64,000 nucleotides of DNA from Cerasicoccus maritimus. Its GTDB lineage: Bacteria > Verrucomicrobiota > Verrucomicrobiia > Opitutales > Cerasicoccaceae. Position numbers and translations under genes: made by a program. Every line of letters starts with the position of its first letter. Positions within the stretch are counted from its first letter, which is position 1. The DNA lies in contig JAVDPD010000011.1 of the NCBI GenBank assembly GCA_031296935.1, forward strand, positions 1 to 64,000. The letters run 5' to 3'. The notes under the pieces were generated by a model, which worked only from the letters and a program-made list of their open reading frames with translations, had not been told where the DNA came from and searched no databases. Shown here in pieces: positions 42,765 through 51,713 of the stretch.

Positions 42765-43562
42765 CTACGCTGCCGCCTCGGCTGCCGTCGCCTTCTTCTC
42801 CGCCTGCAAGTAGATACTTTCCACGCAGTTGCGGATCAGCTGCTCGTCGGAGATGCCGAAAATCGCGTCCTCGGGTAGCTTGACGCGGGCCTTGAACTCC
42901 TCCGCCAGTTCGGCAAACAACTTGACGCGCGAAGCGGGCTCCAATTTTTCGCGGCGGAGGAGCGCCTGAAAAGCCAGCATCGCCAACTCCGGCGCAATGC
43001 GCTGACGCAAGGTCGCCTCAACGTGCGGATGCACGCGCAGGGAGTTGAATTTGTTTTCGGGCAGGTTGGACAAGTCAGGCTGCCGCGGGAGTTTTTGCCG
43101 GACCACCACCGTGCCAGCAGCGAGGTCGCCCAGGCGCTGGTAGCGGCGATTGAAAATACTCACGCAGCCGCCCAGAAAATACAGGCCGGGCAGCATGTCG
43201 GCGAAGCGGAGGAGATTGCGCAGGACAATTTGGTCGGTGTGGAGCTTGAGCCCGTGCGCGTCGACCACGCGGATGCGGAACACGCGCTTGCCGACCGTTT
43301 GCCCGCGCCAAGCCCATTCCAAGACCCAAAAGTAGCAGATCGAGATTAGAAAATAGCCGATGAACGCGACCGCACCGGCCAGCTCGATGCTGAGAATGCT
43401 CAGGAACGCCAGTGCGATTGAAAACCCGACAATGATCGCAATGATCACCATCAAGTCGACCGAAAGCGCCAGCAAACGCACGGCCGGGCTGGCCAGCGTC
43501 ATCGAAAAACGCACGCCTTCGGGTGTCTCGATCACGAGGGTGTTTTGACGCTGCTCGCTCAT
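42765..43562 (-). CDS. RDD-family membrane protein, MoxR operon B
   Basis: A 265-residue protein with an RDD domain (about 20-165): SPAVRLLALSVDLMVII in the first helix, two further helices (about 50-90) and a conserved VGKRVFRIRVVDAHG. After NRRYQRLGDLAAGTVVV the C-terminal about 90 residues are soluble and helical. The ATG at 43562 overlaps the SpoIIM-like stop (ATGA). The longer upstream frame is a shadow of that gene. RDD proteins are proposed small-molecule or cation carriers. It is the last gene of operon B. Confidence 0.85.
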   Translation of the reverse strand: MSEQRQNTLVIETPEGVRFSMTLASPAVRLLALSVDLMVIIAIIVGFSIALAFLSILSIELAGAVAFIGYFLISICYFWVLEWAWRGQTVGKRVFRIRVVDAHGLKLHTDQIVLRNLLRFADMLPGLYFLGGCVSIFNRRYQRLGDLAAGTVVVRQKLPRQPDLSNLPENKFNSLRVHPHVEATLRQRIAPELAMLAFQALLRREKLEPASRVKLFAELAEEFKARVKLPEDAIFGISDEQLIRNCVESIYLQAEKKATAAEAAA

Positions 43563-44581
43563 GCTGGCAGCCCTTCGTTTTCGCGGTCCACTTGGCGGCG
43601 GCGTCCGGCGAACATCAGGAACGCGATCAGCCCAACGAGCTCCAGTGAGCCAAAGATAATTTTCACCGAATACGGCAACACTGGCTCGTGATATTGCGAG
43701 AAAAACGCCTCCACCAGACCAGCCCAAACAAGCATCACCGCGATGCCGCCCATCAGCGTGAGCAAGTCGCCGCGCACCTCGCGCATCCGCGTCACGAGGC
43801 CCTTGTCGCCATCGCGGAACAGCAGCGCCTTGCCGAGCACGAGCCCCGCCTGCCCGGCGAGGATGATGGCCGGAATTTCGATGCTCCCATGCGGCAGCAG
43901 CCACCCGATGAGGAACTTTGTCTCACCGGCCAGCATGTAGTCCATGCCGACCGCGCCAAGGATAACGCCGTTGTAAAACAGGTTGATGATCGTGCCGATG
44001 CCGAACGTGATGCCCCACGCCAAGGTATACATCGAGACCTTGATGTTATGCGTCATGAGCATCGCGGAAAACGTCGTCTTGCCGTCGGACATGTTGGCGC
44101 CGCGGTTGGCCTCCTCTTCCGCCACGCGCTCGCTGGGCGAGCCCATGAGGTGGTCGAACCCGATGATCGTCGGCTTGGCCTCCACGTCGAGCATCAGCGC
44201 CATCGCGCCAAACAACGAGCCCAAGAGAAACGCCGCCAGCGCCAGCTTGAGCGCACCAAAATGGCGGCGGACCGTCTGCGGAAAAGTCAGCATGAGCCAG
44301 TTGGCCATCGTCCGGAGGACGGGCAGGCGCTGCGTCTCCTGCACCTCGCTGTAGCCACGGGCCAGCAGCGACTCCAGGTAGGCGCGCGTGGCGGGGTCGG
44401 CAGCGGCGGTATTGATCTGGTTGAGATCGGCCGCCACGCGCTCCAGCAGGTAGTGAAAGCGCTGGGCCTCGTCGAGCCCCAGTCGGAGCTTGGGGTTGTT
44501 TTCCAACCGCGTCAGCGTGCGCTCGCACTCGTCCCACTCGGCTCGGCGGGCGCTGATGAATCGCTTGAGGTCGATGATCAT
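43559..44581 (-). CDS. SpoIIM (stage II sporulation protein M)-family membrane protein, MoxR operon B
   Basis: A 340-residue protein. The N-terminal cytoplasmic helices (MIIDLKRFISARRAEWDECE, about 1-100) are followed by a membrane domain with five to six helices (about 108-130, 185-225, 230-260, 275-330). SpoIIM landmarks NIKVSMYTLAWGITFGIGT and LPHGSIEIPAIILAGQAGL are clear. The family is widespread in non-sporulating bacteria next to RDD and MoxR genes, where its role is unknown. The start is 9 bp after the DUF58 stop. Confidence 0.9.
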   Translation of the reverse strand: MIIDLKRFISARRAEWDECERTLTRLENNPKLRLGLDEAQRFHYLLERVAADLNQINTAAADPATRAYLESLLARGYSEVQETQRLPVLRTMANWLMLTFPQTVRRHFGALKLALAAFLLGSLFGAMALMLDVEAKPTIIGFDHLMGSPSERVAEEEANRGANMSDGKTTFSAMLMTHNIKVSMYTLAWGITFGIGTIINLFYNGVILGAVGMDYMLAGETKFLIGWLLPHGSIEIPAIILAGQAGLVLGKALLFRDGDKGLVTRMREVRGDLLTLMGGIAVMLVWAGLVEAFFSQYHEPVLPYSVKIIFGSLELVGLIAFLMFAGRRRQVDRENEGLPA

Positions 44582-44590
44582 GGCGGCGGT

Positions 44591-45937
44591 TTAAAGGATT
44601 TGGCGCTGCTTGACGCGCAGGTATTGGTTGACGATTTCCACGGCGAGGTTGCCCTGCTGATGCAGCGCCAAGTCGACGCCAGATTGCTTCAAGCCGCGGC
44701 TGAGCTCGGTGAGGTCGTGCCAGCGCAGGTGGCCACTGAGCGCGCCGTAGATGTCGTCCACGCTGCGCGGCTCGGGGCTGGCGCGGAACAACGGGCCGAT
44801 CTCCTCGCCGACAATCATGTTGGCCAGGACGACGTGCTTGCGCGTTATCATCCGCACGCGGCTGGCGAAGGCCTCGGCGGCGGACGGATCACTCAGGTCG
44901 GTGAGGAAAATGAGCAACGCGCGGCGGCGCAAACGCAGGCGCAGGAAGGTGAACAGCTCGTCGAAGTCCGGCGTGGTGCGGTCGGTTTGCAGGTCAAAGA
45001 GCGCGTCTTGCACGCATTGCTGATGCGCGCGGCCGGTGCTGGCGCGTAGGTAATTCGTGACTTGGTGCGAGAACGTGACGAGGCCAAAGAGGTCGCCCTG
45101 ACGCGCGGCCACCATATTCAGAATGCTCGTAACGGTCAGGAATCGCTCCAGCGTGCTTTCGTCCGGCCCACCGTTTTGGCCCTCAGCCACGATGCGCCCC
45201 GACAAGCGCGAGTGGTCGACGATGAGGTAAATCTCCCGCGTGCGCTCGATCTGGTAAGTCTTGGTGACGGGCTCGTTGCGCTTGGCGGTGGCCTTCCAGT
45301 GGATGTCGAACATGCTATCGCCGGGCAGGTATTCGCGGAGCTGCTCGTAGTCGCGCCCCTGCCCCACGATGCGCTGCACGTGCGTGCCGACGGAACCGCG
45401 GTTCATGAACAGGTTCGCCAGCTGTCGGCGGTCGCGGCGCAAATTCGGGTAAACACGGATCTCGGACTCCACCGGGAACTCCCGTCGAAATGTCCACAGG
45501 CCGAGCGCGGAGGTCGTTTCCGCATAGACCGCGCCCACGTGATAAACGCCACGCTGGCGCGGCGTCAGCGGCCAATTCGTGGACCAGAATTCGCCCTCGT
45601 CATCGAGCGTGACAGGGAGTTTCGCGTGCTCGGATTCGAGACTCGGATCAAGCCCCAGCGCGAGGTTAAAATGTTTCAAGCCCGGCCCTAATCGGCGGAT
45701 AAACAGCTCGACCTTGTTGGGGTTCCCCAGCGACATGCGGGTGACCGCGGCAGCCTCCACCTTGATCGCTGACAAGCGCTTGCGCGCACCAAGCCAATCA
45801 ACCACCGCCACGACAAACACCGCCACATACAGCACGGCGCACACCGCGAGCAACGCAGCGTTCAGCGGTGCTAGCAAGGCCGCCGGGCACAGCAAGCCGG
45901 CGAACAAAACAAGGCGATTGGCGGGAGCAAAGGTCAT
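44591..45937 (-). CDS. DUF58 protein with N-terminal membrane helices, MoxR operon B
   Basis: A 448-residue protein. Two hydrophobic helices (about 8-50) are followed by a beta-rich region and the DUF58 signature near residue 195-230 (QGRDYEQLREYLPGDSMFDI, HWKATAKRNEPVTKTYQ), then a VWA-like fold (YLIVDHSRLSGRI, LLIFLTDLSDPSAAEAF). Unlike the operon A DUF58 (293 residues, soluble) it is membrane-anchored and longer. This is the usual split between the two DUF58 subtypes. It starts 7 bp after the MoxR stop. Confidence 0.9.
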   Translation of the reverse strand: MTFAPANRLVLFAGLLCPAALLAPLNAALLAVCAVLYVAVFVVAVVDWLGARKRLSAIKVEAAAVTRMSLGNPNKVELFIRRLGPGLKHFNLALGLDPSLESEHAKLPVTLDDEGEFWSTNWPLTPRQRGVYHVGAVYAETTSALGLWTFRREFPVESEIRVYPNLRRDRRQLANLFMNRGSVGTHVQRIVGQGRDYEQLREYLPGDSMFDIHWKATAKRNEPVTKTYQIERTREIYLIVDHSRLSGRIVAEGQNGGPDESTLERFLTVTSILNMVAARQGDLFGLVTFSHQVTNYLRASTGRAHQQCVQDALFDLQTDRTTPDFDELFTFLRLRLRRRALLIFLTDLSDPSAAEAFASRVRMITRKHVVLANMIVGEEIGPLFRASPEPRSVDDIYGALSGHLRWHDLTELSRGLKQSGVDLALHQQGNLAVEIVNQYLRVKQRQIL

Positions 45938-45944
45938 GGAAAAG

Positions 45945-46907
45945 TTAACGCGGCACCGCGACGGCTTCGAGCAGTTGGCGGATGACTTCGGCCACGGTCA
46001 GGCCCTCGATTTCATATTCCGGGCGCAGCGCGATGCGGTGGCCAAGCACGGGCAAGGCCACGGCCTTGACGTCGTCCGGCGTCGCGAAATCGCGGTCTTG
46101 CAAAACGGCCATCGCGCGGGCGGCCAGGAGCAGCGCCTGCGTGGCGCGCGGGCCGGCACCGACGAGGATGCTTTCGTGCGCGCGCGTCTTGCGGACGATC
46201 TGCACGATGTAGTTCAGCAGCTCTTCCTTAACCGTGACGGCGAGTAAATTGCTGCGCGCAGCTTCAAGCTGTTCGCTGGTCAGCACGGGCTCGATGGCGC
46301 CGCTGGCCAAGGCGTGCTCCGGCGTGTCGATGGACAACAAACGGCGGGCCAGCTCAAGCTCGTCGGACTCGTCCGGGTAGCCCATGTCGATCTTCAGCAT
46401 GAAGCGGTCTTTCTGCGCTTCAGGCAGCGGATAGGTGCCCTCGTATTCGATCGGATTCTGCGTGGCGAAGACGGTGAAGTTCTGGCTGAGCTGGTGGTTC
46501 GTGCGGTCGATCGACACCGTGCGCTCCTGCATGGCCTGAAGCAGCGCGGCCTGGGTCTTGGCGGGCGCTCGGTTGATTTCGTCGGCCAGCAGGAAGTCGG
46601 TAAACACCGGCCCCTTCACCAGCACGAACTCCTGCGTCTTCATGTTGAAAACGTGGGTGCCGGTGATGTCGGCGGGCATCAGGTCGGGCGTGAACTGGAT
46701 GCGCCCGGACTCGCAGCCCATGACCGTCGCCAGCGTGCGCACGAGCAGTGTTTTGGCGACGCCGGGCACGCCTTCGATCAGCGCGTGGCTGCCGGTGAGG
46801 ATCGTGATGAGCGTCAGGTCGATCACCTCTTCCTGACCGATGATCACCTTGCCAATTTCCTGGCGGGCGGCGGCAATGACTTCTTTTAAGGTTTGGGTCT
46901 CGTTCAT
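45945..46907 (-). CDS. MoxR-family AAA+ ATPase, operon B
   Basis: A 320-residue AAA+ ATPase with Walker A GVPGVAKT (46-53), Walker [21 protein letters not shown], sensor [23 protein letters not shown] and lid [20 protein letters not shown]. Its start overlaps the DUF4350 stop (ATGA). It is only moderately similar to the operon A MoxR, as expected for separate MoxR subfamilies with different client sets. Confidence 0.94.
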   Translation of the reverse strand: MNETQTLKEVIAAARQEIGKVIIGQEEVIDLTLITILTGSHALIEGVPGVAKTLLVRTLATVMGCESGRIQFTPDLMPADITGTHVFNMKTQEFVLVKGPVFTDFLLADEINRAPAKTQAALLQAMQERTVSIDRTNHQLSQNFTVFATQNPIEYEGTYPLPEAQKDRFMLKIDMGYPDESDELELARRLLSIDTPEHALASGAIEPVLTSEQLEAARSNLLAVTVKEELLNYIVQIVRKTRAHESILVGAGPRATQALLLAARAMAVLQDRDFATPDDVKAVALPVLGHRIALRPEYEIEGLTVAEVIRQLLEAVAVPR

Positions 46908-48163
46908 CTCAAGTTGATGCGGTGTTTGGTTAAAATGTGAACTATGTTGCGGTAAGCCTGCACGGGGCGGCGCTTACGCGGCGGCGTAATTTTTAAAGCG
47001 GAAAGCTCGGCGCGAATTTCTTCCATCGCCGGATTCCAGCCCGACATGCGCTTGAGCTGCGGGCCGAGGTTGGAGAAACGCTCAACGCACAGGGGCAGCA
47101 AATCCACGGGTGCGATAGAGCGCTTGAGCAAATTACGAAGCCCGGTGTGCGTGGAGCCGGACAAGCGGACCACGCCCGCGCTGAGGTTCGTATCCGCCGC
47201 GCGAACGGGCGTTAGCGAATACAAATTGCGCCACACAAAGAGCCCTGCCAGCAAGGCCATACCGAGCGCCAGGCCGCCGAGGCGATAGCGCCGCATGAGG
47301 ATGGCCACGCCGGTCGGCTCGCGCAGGCCGAAGTGCCATTCGTCAAAAATCGCGTGCGCGGCGTCGCCGTGCAACCAACTGAGCAAGCCCGCCTCGCGGT
47401 CGAGCATCATGGCTTCATTGGAAAATAAATAAGTGTTCGCCAGGAGGATCACCTCGCCCTTGCCGTAGCTCCGCCAAAGCGCGACGGGGCCGTTCTTGGT
47501 TTCGTAAAGCACCTCCCATTCTTCATCGAATTCGACGAAGTAGTCCTGCCCCTTCCATTCGATTTTCTCCGGTGCAGAGACATCCGCAACGCGGCTCGCG
47601 CCGGGGGTGTCAAAGTCGCCAATCTTCGTGCTCAGCTCCCACCTGCTGACCACCACTTCTTCTTCCTCCTCGACGTCTTCCTCTGCCTCCGCATCATCCG
47701 CCGGTTCGGCCTTTTCATCTTGTTCGGCTACCGGCGTTTCGTCCGATTCTTGATCCGAGTCATCAAAGCCCTCCTGCTCTTCCAGAAACTTGCTGAATGA
47801 CGAGTAATTATCGGCATAGCTCATGACGACGCGGCCGCCTTGCCCCATGAAATCCAAGAGGCGATTGGGCCCATTGCGGCGCTCGAACAACGACTCCGGG
47901 TGCGCCCGAAAAACATACAGCGTGCCGTCGGAGGGGAAGTCGACTTTGGCCCAGTGCCGGTAGTTGCGCTCCACTTCAATGGCCGACAAGGCGTCGAGTG
48001 ACTCGGCCAGAGCGCGTGCCCCCAGCGGGTCAACGCGCAGGCTCGAATGCGCCGGATAAATATCCCCGCGCTCCAGGCGCACATGCACCAGCTTGACCAG
48101 CGCGAAGATCAGCCCTGCCACGCAGACCAGCAATAAAATCGGGATGCCGTAACGCTGCTTCAC
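46904..48163 (-). CDS. DUF4350-type membrane protein, MoxR operon B
   Basis: A 419-residue protein with an N-terminal helix (about 7-25), a periplasm-facing Rossmann-like DUF4350 domain (SSLRVDPLGARALAESLDAL, RLLDFMGQGGRVVMSYAD) containing an acidic low-complexity insert (about 130-170, Asp/Glu-rich), EVILLANTYLFSNEAM, a second helix near 300 and a C-terminal helical tail. The start is GTG at 48163 and overlaps the upstream stop (GTGA). The function is unknown; it consistently sits with MoxR, DUF58 and DUF4129 genes. Confidence 0.85.
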   Translation of the reverse strand: MKQRYGIPILLLVCVAGLIFALVKLVHVRLERGDIYPAHSSLRVDPLGARALAESLDALSAIEVERNYRHWAKVDFPSDGTLYVFRAHPESLFERRNGPNRLLDFMGQGGRVVMSYADNYSSFSKFLEEQEGFDDSDQESDETPVAEQDEKAEPADDAEAEEDVEEEEEVVVSRWELSTKIGDFDTPGASRVADVSAPEKIEWKGQDYFVEFDEEWEVLYETKNGPVALWRSYGKGEVILLANTYLFSNEAMMLDREAGLLSWLHGDAAHAIFDEWHFGLREPTGVAILMRRYRLGGLALGMALLAGLFVWRNLYSLTPVRAADTNLSAGVVRLSGSTHTGLRNLLKRSIAPVDLLPLCVERFSNLGPQLKRMSGWNPAMEEIRAELSALKITPPRKRRPVQAYRNIVHILTKHRINLR

Positions 48164-49833
48164 CAGGCCAACCCCGCGTTGCGCAGGAAGCCCTGCATGT
48201 GTTCAATCTCAGGTTCGCCCACGGCGCGCTCGCCATACCACACACCGTCAAACAGATTGGCGCTCGCCACGTAAGCCTCCAGCACCGCGCCCGCGGAATC
48301 GCCCCGGCGCATCAGCTCGCGGCGATAATCGTAGTTGGACTTGTGGCGGGCCAGCTTGATCATCCCCTCCTCCGAGAGGTAGGACAGCTCGGCCAAAAAC
48401 AGCGCACGCAGCGCAAGCCGGTAGTCGCCTTTGGCAATGAGTTCTTCGGCAATTTCCAACCAGCGGTTGCGGGGCAGCTCGTCCGCTGTGATGTCCTCGC
48501 GATTGAGGTCCGGCATCTGCTCGATGGCGGATACATTCAGCGCCGCCGCGGGCGCCGGTTGACGCGACAGCCACAGCTTGACCGCCACCCAAATGAGCGC
48601 AATGACCGCGATGGCGATCAGCAAATATGTCAGCACATCGAGAATGCTCAGCCCGCTGAAATCGAAGTCCCACGGCTCGCTGGGCTCCGGCTCCTTGTCG
48701 TCGAAGAGGCCCTCCAGCCACTTCGAAAAGTCGTCCGACATCTGCTTCAATCTTTCCAAAAAATCTTTGAGCCAACTCGACGGCTCGACTTCGCCGGTGA
48801 CTTCTTCTTTCGGGAAACGCCAGATGTAATCCGGCTGGCTCATGGTGTCCTCAATGGCTTCCTCGACGGAGGTCTCGCTCGGCCCCTGCTCATTGGGCGC
48901 GGCCATCAGCGGCTGAGCCAGCACCAAGCCCAGCGCGAGCATCACAACTGCGGCAGATGCAATCCGCCCGAGTTTACGGGTGCCTTTTTTGAGCATCCGC
49001 AGGTTGAACAACAAATCGTCGCCGCTCTGTAGCGACTGCGTATAAAAACAACGGAGCAGGTAAGCGCCCTGAGCCAACGGCGCATAAACCAAATACATCA
49101 AGCCCAGCGCAATGGACACCGTGGTCGAGTTCGACGTAATGAATTCGCTGCCGCGAATCGCCGCGCCATCCACCCCAAAGAAGGTCTTGAGCAGCAGCGG
49201 AATCGTCATGATCACCGTGAGCCAGGTCAGGTAAAACAGCATGCCCAGGAAGATGAGCAGACCAATGAGTGACCAGCTTTGGTTGGTCCACACCCCTGCC
49301 AGCTTGAAAGCGCGGGGCGTGATCGGCTCGTCCGCCTGCTCATCACAAATGGCCGACAGTAACAGCTGGTTTTGAAAGAAGCCGTAAAGGCGCGCAAAGG
49401 GAAAGGTGAGTAACGCCGCGATAGGGAGGACCAGCAGGCCAGTGGTCTGCCATTGCACTTGCTTGAGCAACATCCGTAGGCCCGTTTGCAGTGAAACCGG
49501 CGGCAGCTCTTGCCCCCGCAACGTCGCCCACATGCCGCGGGCAAACCACGCCTGCCAAAAGCGCATCCACACAAAGAGCCCAGCCAACGTCAGCGAATCA
49601 CCCAGGAGCTCGCCCGCTGCCAGGCCACTGAAAGACATCTCATTCCAGAAATACAAAAACGCTACCAGGAACGGCGCTGCGCCCAGCAGATACATGGTCC
49701 AGCACGCCATCGGTAATTGCCGCAACAGATGGATCGACTCTTCGATCATGTCCAGGCCGGAAGGTTCGTCTCCAATGCGACGCTTTTTGCGGCGAATCCG
49801 TGGCGGACGTTTCTGTTTCTTCTTCCGAGCCAT
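48160..49833 (-). CDS. Multispan membrane protein with C-terminal DUF4129 domain, MoxR operon B
   Basis: A 557-residue protein. A very basic N-terminus (KKKQKRPPRIRRKKRR) precedes about six membrane helices (about 45-300). Then come a periplasmic Trp/Glu-rich segment, another helix (about 408-430) and the C-terminal DUF4129 region (about 450-550) with RNRWLEIAEELIAKGDYRLALRAL and LFLAELSYLSEEGMI. DUF4129 is the standard partner of DUF4350 and MoxR. The gene follows the zinc-binding protein by 2 bp and overlaps DUF4350 by 4 bp. Confidence 0.8.
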   Translation of the reverse strand: MARKKKQKRPPRIRRKKRRIGDEPSGLDMIEESIHLLRQLPMACWTMYLLGAAPFLVAFLYFWNEMSFSGLAAGELLGDSLTLAGLFVWMRFWQAWFARGMWATLRGQELPPVSLQTGLRMLLKQVQWQTTGLLVLPIAALLTFPFARLYGFFQNQLLLSAICDEQADEPITPRAFKLAGVWTNQSWSLIGLLIFLGMLFYLTWLTVIMTIPLLLKTFFGVDGAAIRGSEFITSNSTTVSIALGLMYLVYAPLAQGAYLLRCFYTQSLQSGDDLLFNLRMLKKGTRKLGRIASAAVVMLALGLVLAQPLMAAPNEQGPSETSVEEAIEDTMSQPDYIWRFPKEEVTGEVEPSSWLKDFLERLKQMSDDFSKWLEGLFDDKEPEPSEPWDFDFSGLSILDVLTYLLIAIAVIALIWVAVKLWLSRQPAPAAALNVSAIEQMPDLNREDITADELPRNRWLEIAEELIAKGDYRLALRALFLAELSYLSEEGMIKLARHKSNYDYRRELMRRGDSAGAVLEAYVASANLFDGVWYGERAVGEPEIEHMQGFLRNAGLAW

Positions 49834-49835
49834 AG

Positions 49836-50147
49836 CTAGCGATTCAAGAAGCTCCCGTCGTGGAATTCACTGGGGATGGACAGCAGCGTGCGGCCAATCA
49901 TGTAGAATACCCACCAAGCCAGCAGAAACCCGCCTGCCGCGCCGACCAGCCCGAGCAAGCGCCCCCAGATGGGCGAGCGCTCCTTAACCTCCGGCTTGAG
50001 CAACTCGGAGAGGCAGGACTGGCAGATCACGCGGCCCTCGTGCTCGGTCACGCATTCCCGGCAGAAAAATTTCTCACACTCCGGGCAACGCGCAACCGCC
50101 TCACGTTGTCCGTGAATGCGGCAGCGTTGCTTGACGAGGACAGACAC
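49836..50147 (-). CDS. Small membrane protein with B-box-like zinc-binding motif
   Basis: A 103-residue protein. The N-terminal 45 residues hold a Cys/His array (C-x2-H in CRIHGQ, CPECEKFFCRECV, CQSC) like a B-box-type zinc finger found at the N-terminus of bacterial membrane proteins. A single membrane helix follows (LLGLVGAAGGFLLAWWVFYMI, about 64-85). The start is GTG at 50147. It lies in operon B immediately before the DUF4129 gene. It may act as a small adaptor, but the function is unknown. Confidence 0.75.
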   Translation of the reverse strand: MSVLVKQRCRIHGQREAVARCPECEKFFCRECVTEHEGRVICQSCLSELLKPEVKERSPIWGRLLGLVGAAGGFLLAWWVFYMIGRTLLSIPSEFHDGSFLNR

Positions 50148-50168
50148 TGGGCGCGCGGATTCGAGCGA

Positions 50169-51188
50169 TTAAAGGTCGTCGTAAAAACGGGCAAAGGACA
50201 CCATGGCGTATGGCATCAGCCAAAACAGCCCGATACCCAGCGTGAGCATCGCCAACAGGGCCCAACCGATGAAGGAGATGTAGAGCATGAACAGCTTTCC
50301 GGTGTGTCCCTGCATCATGTGCCAGCTTGTCTTGAGCGTCTCAATGACCCCTAGGTCCGGATTGTCGATAAGCAGAAAATACGATAGGCCAAATTTAAGT
50401 TGCACAAAAAACGCCACTGCCAGCAAAGCAACCACGAACACAAAAGCGAGAATGCCGAAAACGACGTCTGAACCACCACCGCCTTTTTCCATCGCCGGTA
50501 TCATCAATGCTGCCAGAATGCCGATGATGACAATCGGCACGAGCATGATCAACATGGGGAGAATGTAGACGCCGAATGCGCGCTTGAAGTCCTGGAATCC
50601 ACTAAACATGTAATCGTTGCTGGAAGCTTCCCCGCGCGCGATCATGAGCATGTTGTTCTGGTAGCCCAAGGTGAAGGGGCCGCTGACTGCGTATTGAACC
50701 AGGAAACCCACAAAGGGGATCATGCCTGCGGCCATGTTGATGCCAAACTGGATCATCCAAATCAAAAATGAAAACAAGGCCGCCGGTCCCCACTGAACCG
50801 ACAGGCAATCACGCGCCTGCGCCTTGAGTTCGGAAATCGGGGTCAAGCCGCCGGTGCCTTCGGGTTTCCCCGCGGGTGCGCTGGCGCCCTCGATCAGGCG
50901 TTGCGAATAGCCGCCGCTGCACTGCGGGCAGACTACTTTATTGTCGCCGAGCGGAATGAGGTTATTCGAATGCGTCATGGCACCACAGTTGGGACAAGCC
51001 ACCATGCCCTCGACGCCCGCGGGCGCTGTTGCCTGGCCAAAAACCGACTGGTAGCTCTGCCACTCGGCCATACCCTCACGCCAAATGAGGGTTTGCGCAT
51101 GAATGACGCCCTGGCTGACCAGGGCCTGTAGCTCCGCGTCTTCGACCGGCCCCAGCTGCTGATTGTTATTCGAATAGTACCACTGCAT
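50169..51188 (-). CDS. GYF_2 (DUF4339) and zinc-ribbon membrane protein
   Basis: A 339-residue protein with a GYF_2 domain (about 1-50: WYYSNNNQQLGPVEDAELQA, then TLIWREGMAEWQS), a CxxC...CxxC zinc ribbon (VACPNCGAM, VVCPQCSGG, about 63-95) and a membrane region with about five helices (about 135-330) of the DUF975-like type. GYF_2 domains bind proline-rich or similar peptides and are common in this phylum. It belongs to the upstream half of operon B, 21 bp before the zinc-finger gene. Confidence 0.8.
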   Translation of the reverse strand: MQWYYSNNNQQLGPVEDAELQALVSQGVIHAQTLIWREGMAEWQSYQSVFGQATAPAGVEGMVACPNCGAMTHSNNLIPLGDNKVVCPQCSGGYSQRLIEGASAPAGKPEGTGGLTPISELKAQARDCLSVQWGPAALFSFLIWMIQFGINMAAGMIPFVGFLVQYAVSGPFTLGYQNNMLMIARGEASSNDYMFSGFQDFKRAFGVYILPMLIMLVPIVIIGILAALMIPAMEKGGGGSDVVFGILAFVFVVALLAVAFFVQLKFGLSYFLLIDNPDLGVIETLKTSWHMMQGHTGKLFMLYISFIGWALLAMLTLGIGLFWLMPYAMVSFARFYDDL

Positions 51189-51212
51189 AATGTAGAAGAG
51201 ATGGAATTGGGA

Positions 51213-51713
51213 TTAGGTGACCGCAGATTGTGTAGCGTTTTGTGCCGCTTGCAATGCTTCACTCGTCAACGTTCCCTGCACGGCCTCCACGCGCTCAGTG
51301 AGCTGACGCTCAAATTTACGGGCCTTGCGTATGTTGCCAATGGCTGGCAGGCGCACCAACTGCACGCGGGTCTTCACACCCACGGCGCAACTGCGTCCCA
51401 GATAGAGCATGATTGCAAAAATAACCGCGCACGGCACAAAGACAAACAGCCCGCCCCAGTTCGGCGCATCCCGTCCTGAAGCAATGCCCATGACGCTGAA
51501 CAACATAATCAGCACCAGAAGCAACTGGACGATGACCGACATCGCCGTGGGGTGCCAAAGCAAGCCCTGAATGTCTTTATAATAGAGGCGCCGATAGCGC
51601 TCGGTGGTCGAGCCGTCGATCACCAGCAAATGGTCATCACCAAAGTAGAGCTTCTGTCGCTCAAAGGAACCGCCACCCCGCGCCGCCAATTTGTATTGAT
51701 CTGCGTCGCTCAT
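51213..51713 (-). CDS. PH-like membrane protein of unknown function, operon B
   Basis: A 166-residue protein. Residues about 18-60 (FERQKLYFGDDHLLVIDG and RRLYYKDIQGLLWH) resemble the start of a bacterial PH-like fold. It continues with two helices (about 60-82 and 88-105) and a second strand-rich and helical stretch. No family was assigned with confidence. Its ATG overlaps the stop of the preceding GYF_2 gene (TAATG), so it is translationally coupled to it. Confidence 0.65.
   Translation of the reverse strand: MSDADQYKLAARGGGSFERQKLYFGDDHLLVIDGSTTERYRRLYYKDIQGLLWHPTAMSVIVQLLLVLIMLFSVMGIASGRDAPNWGGLFVFVPCAVIFAIMLYLGRSCAVGVKTRVQLVRLPAIGNIRKARKFERQLTERVEAVQGTLTSEALQAAQNATQSAVT

Noticed and set aside
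43688..45049. Long plus-strand open frame of 453 codons
   Set aside because: It is antisense to the SpoIIM-like and DUF58 genes, with an Arg/Gln/His-rich low-complexity product and no domain. This is an artefact of GC-rich codon positions.
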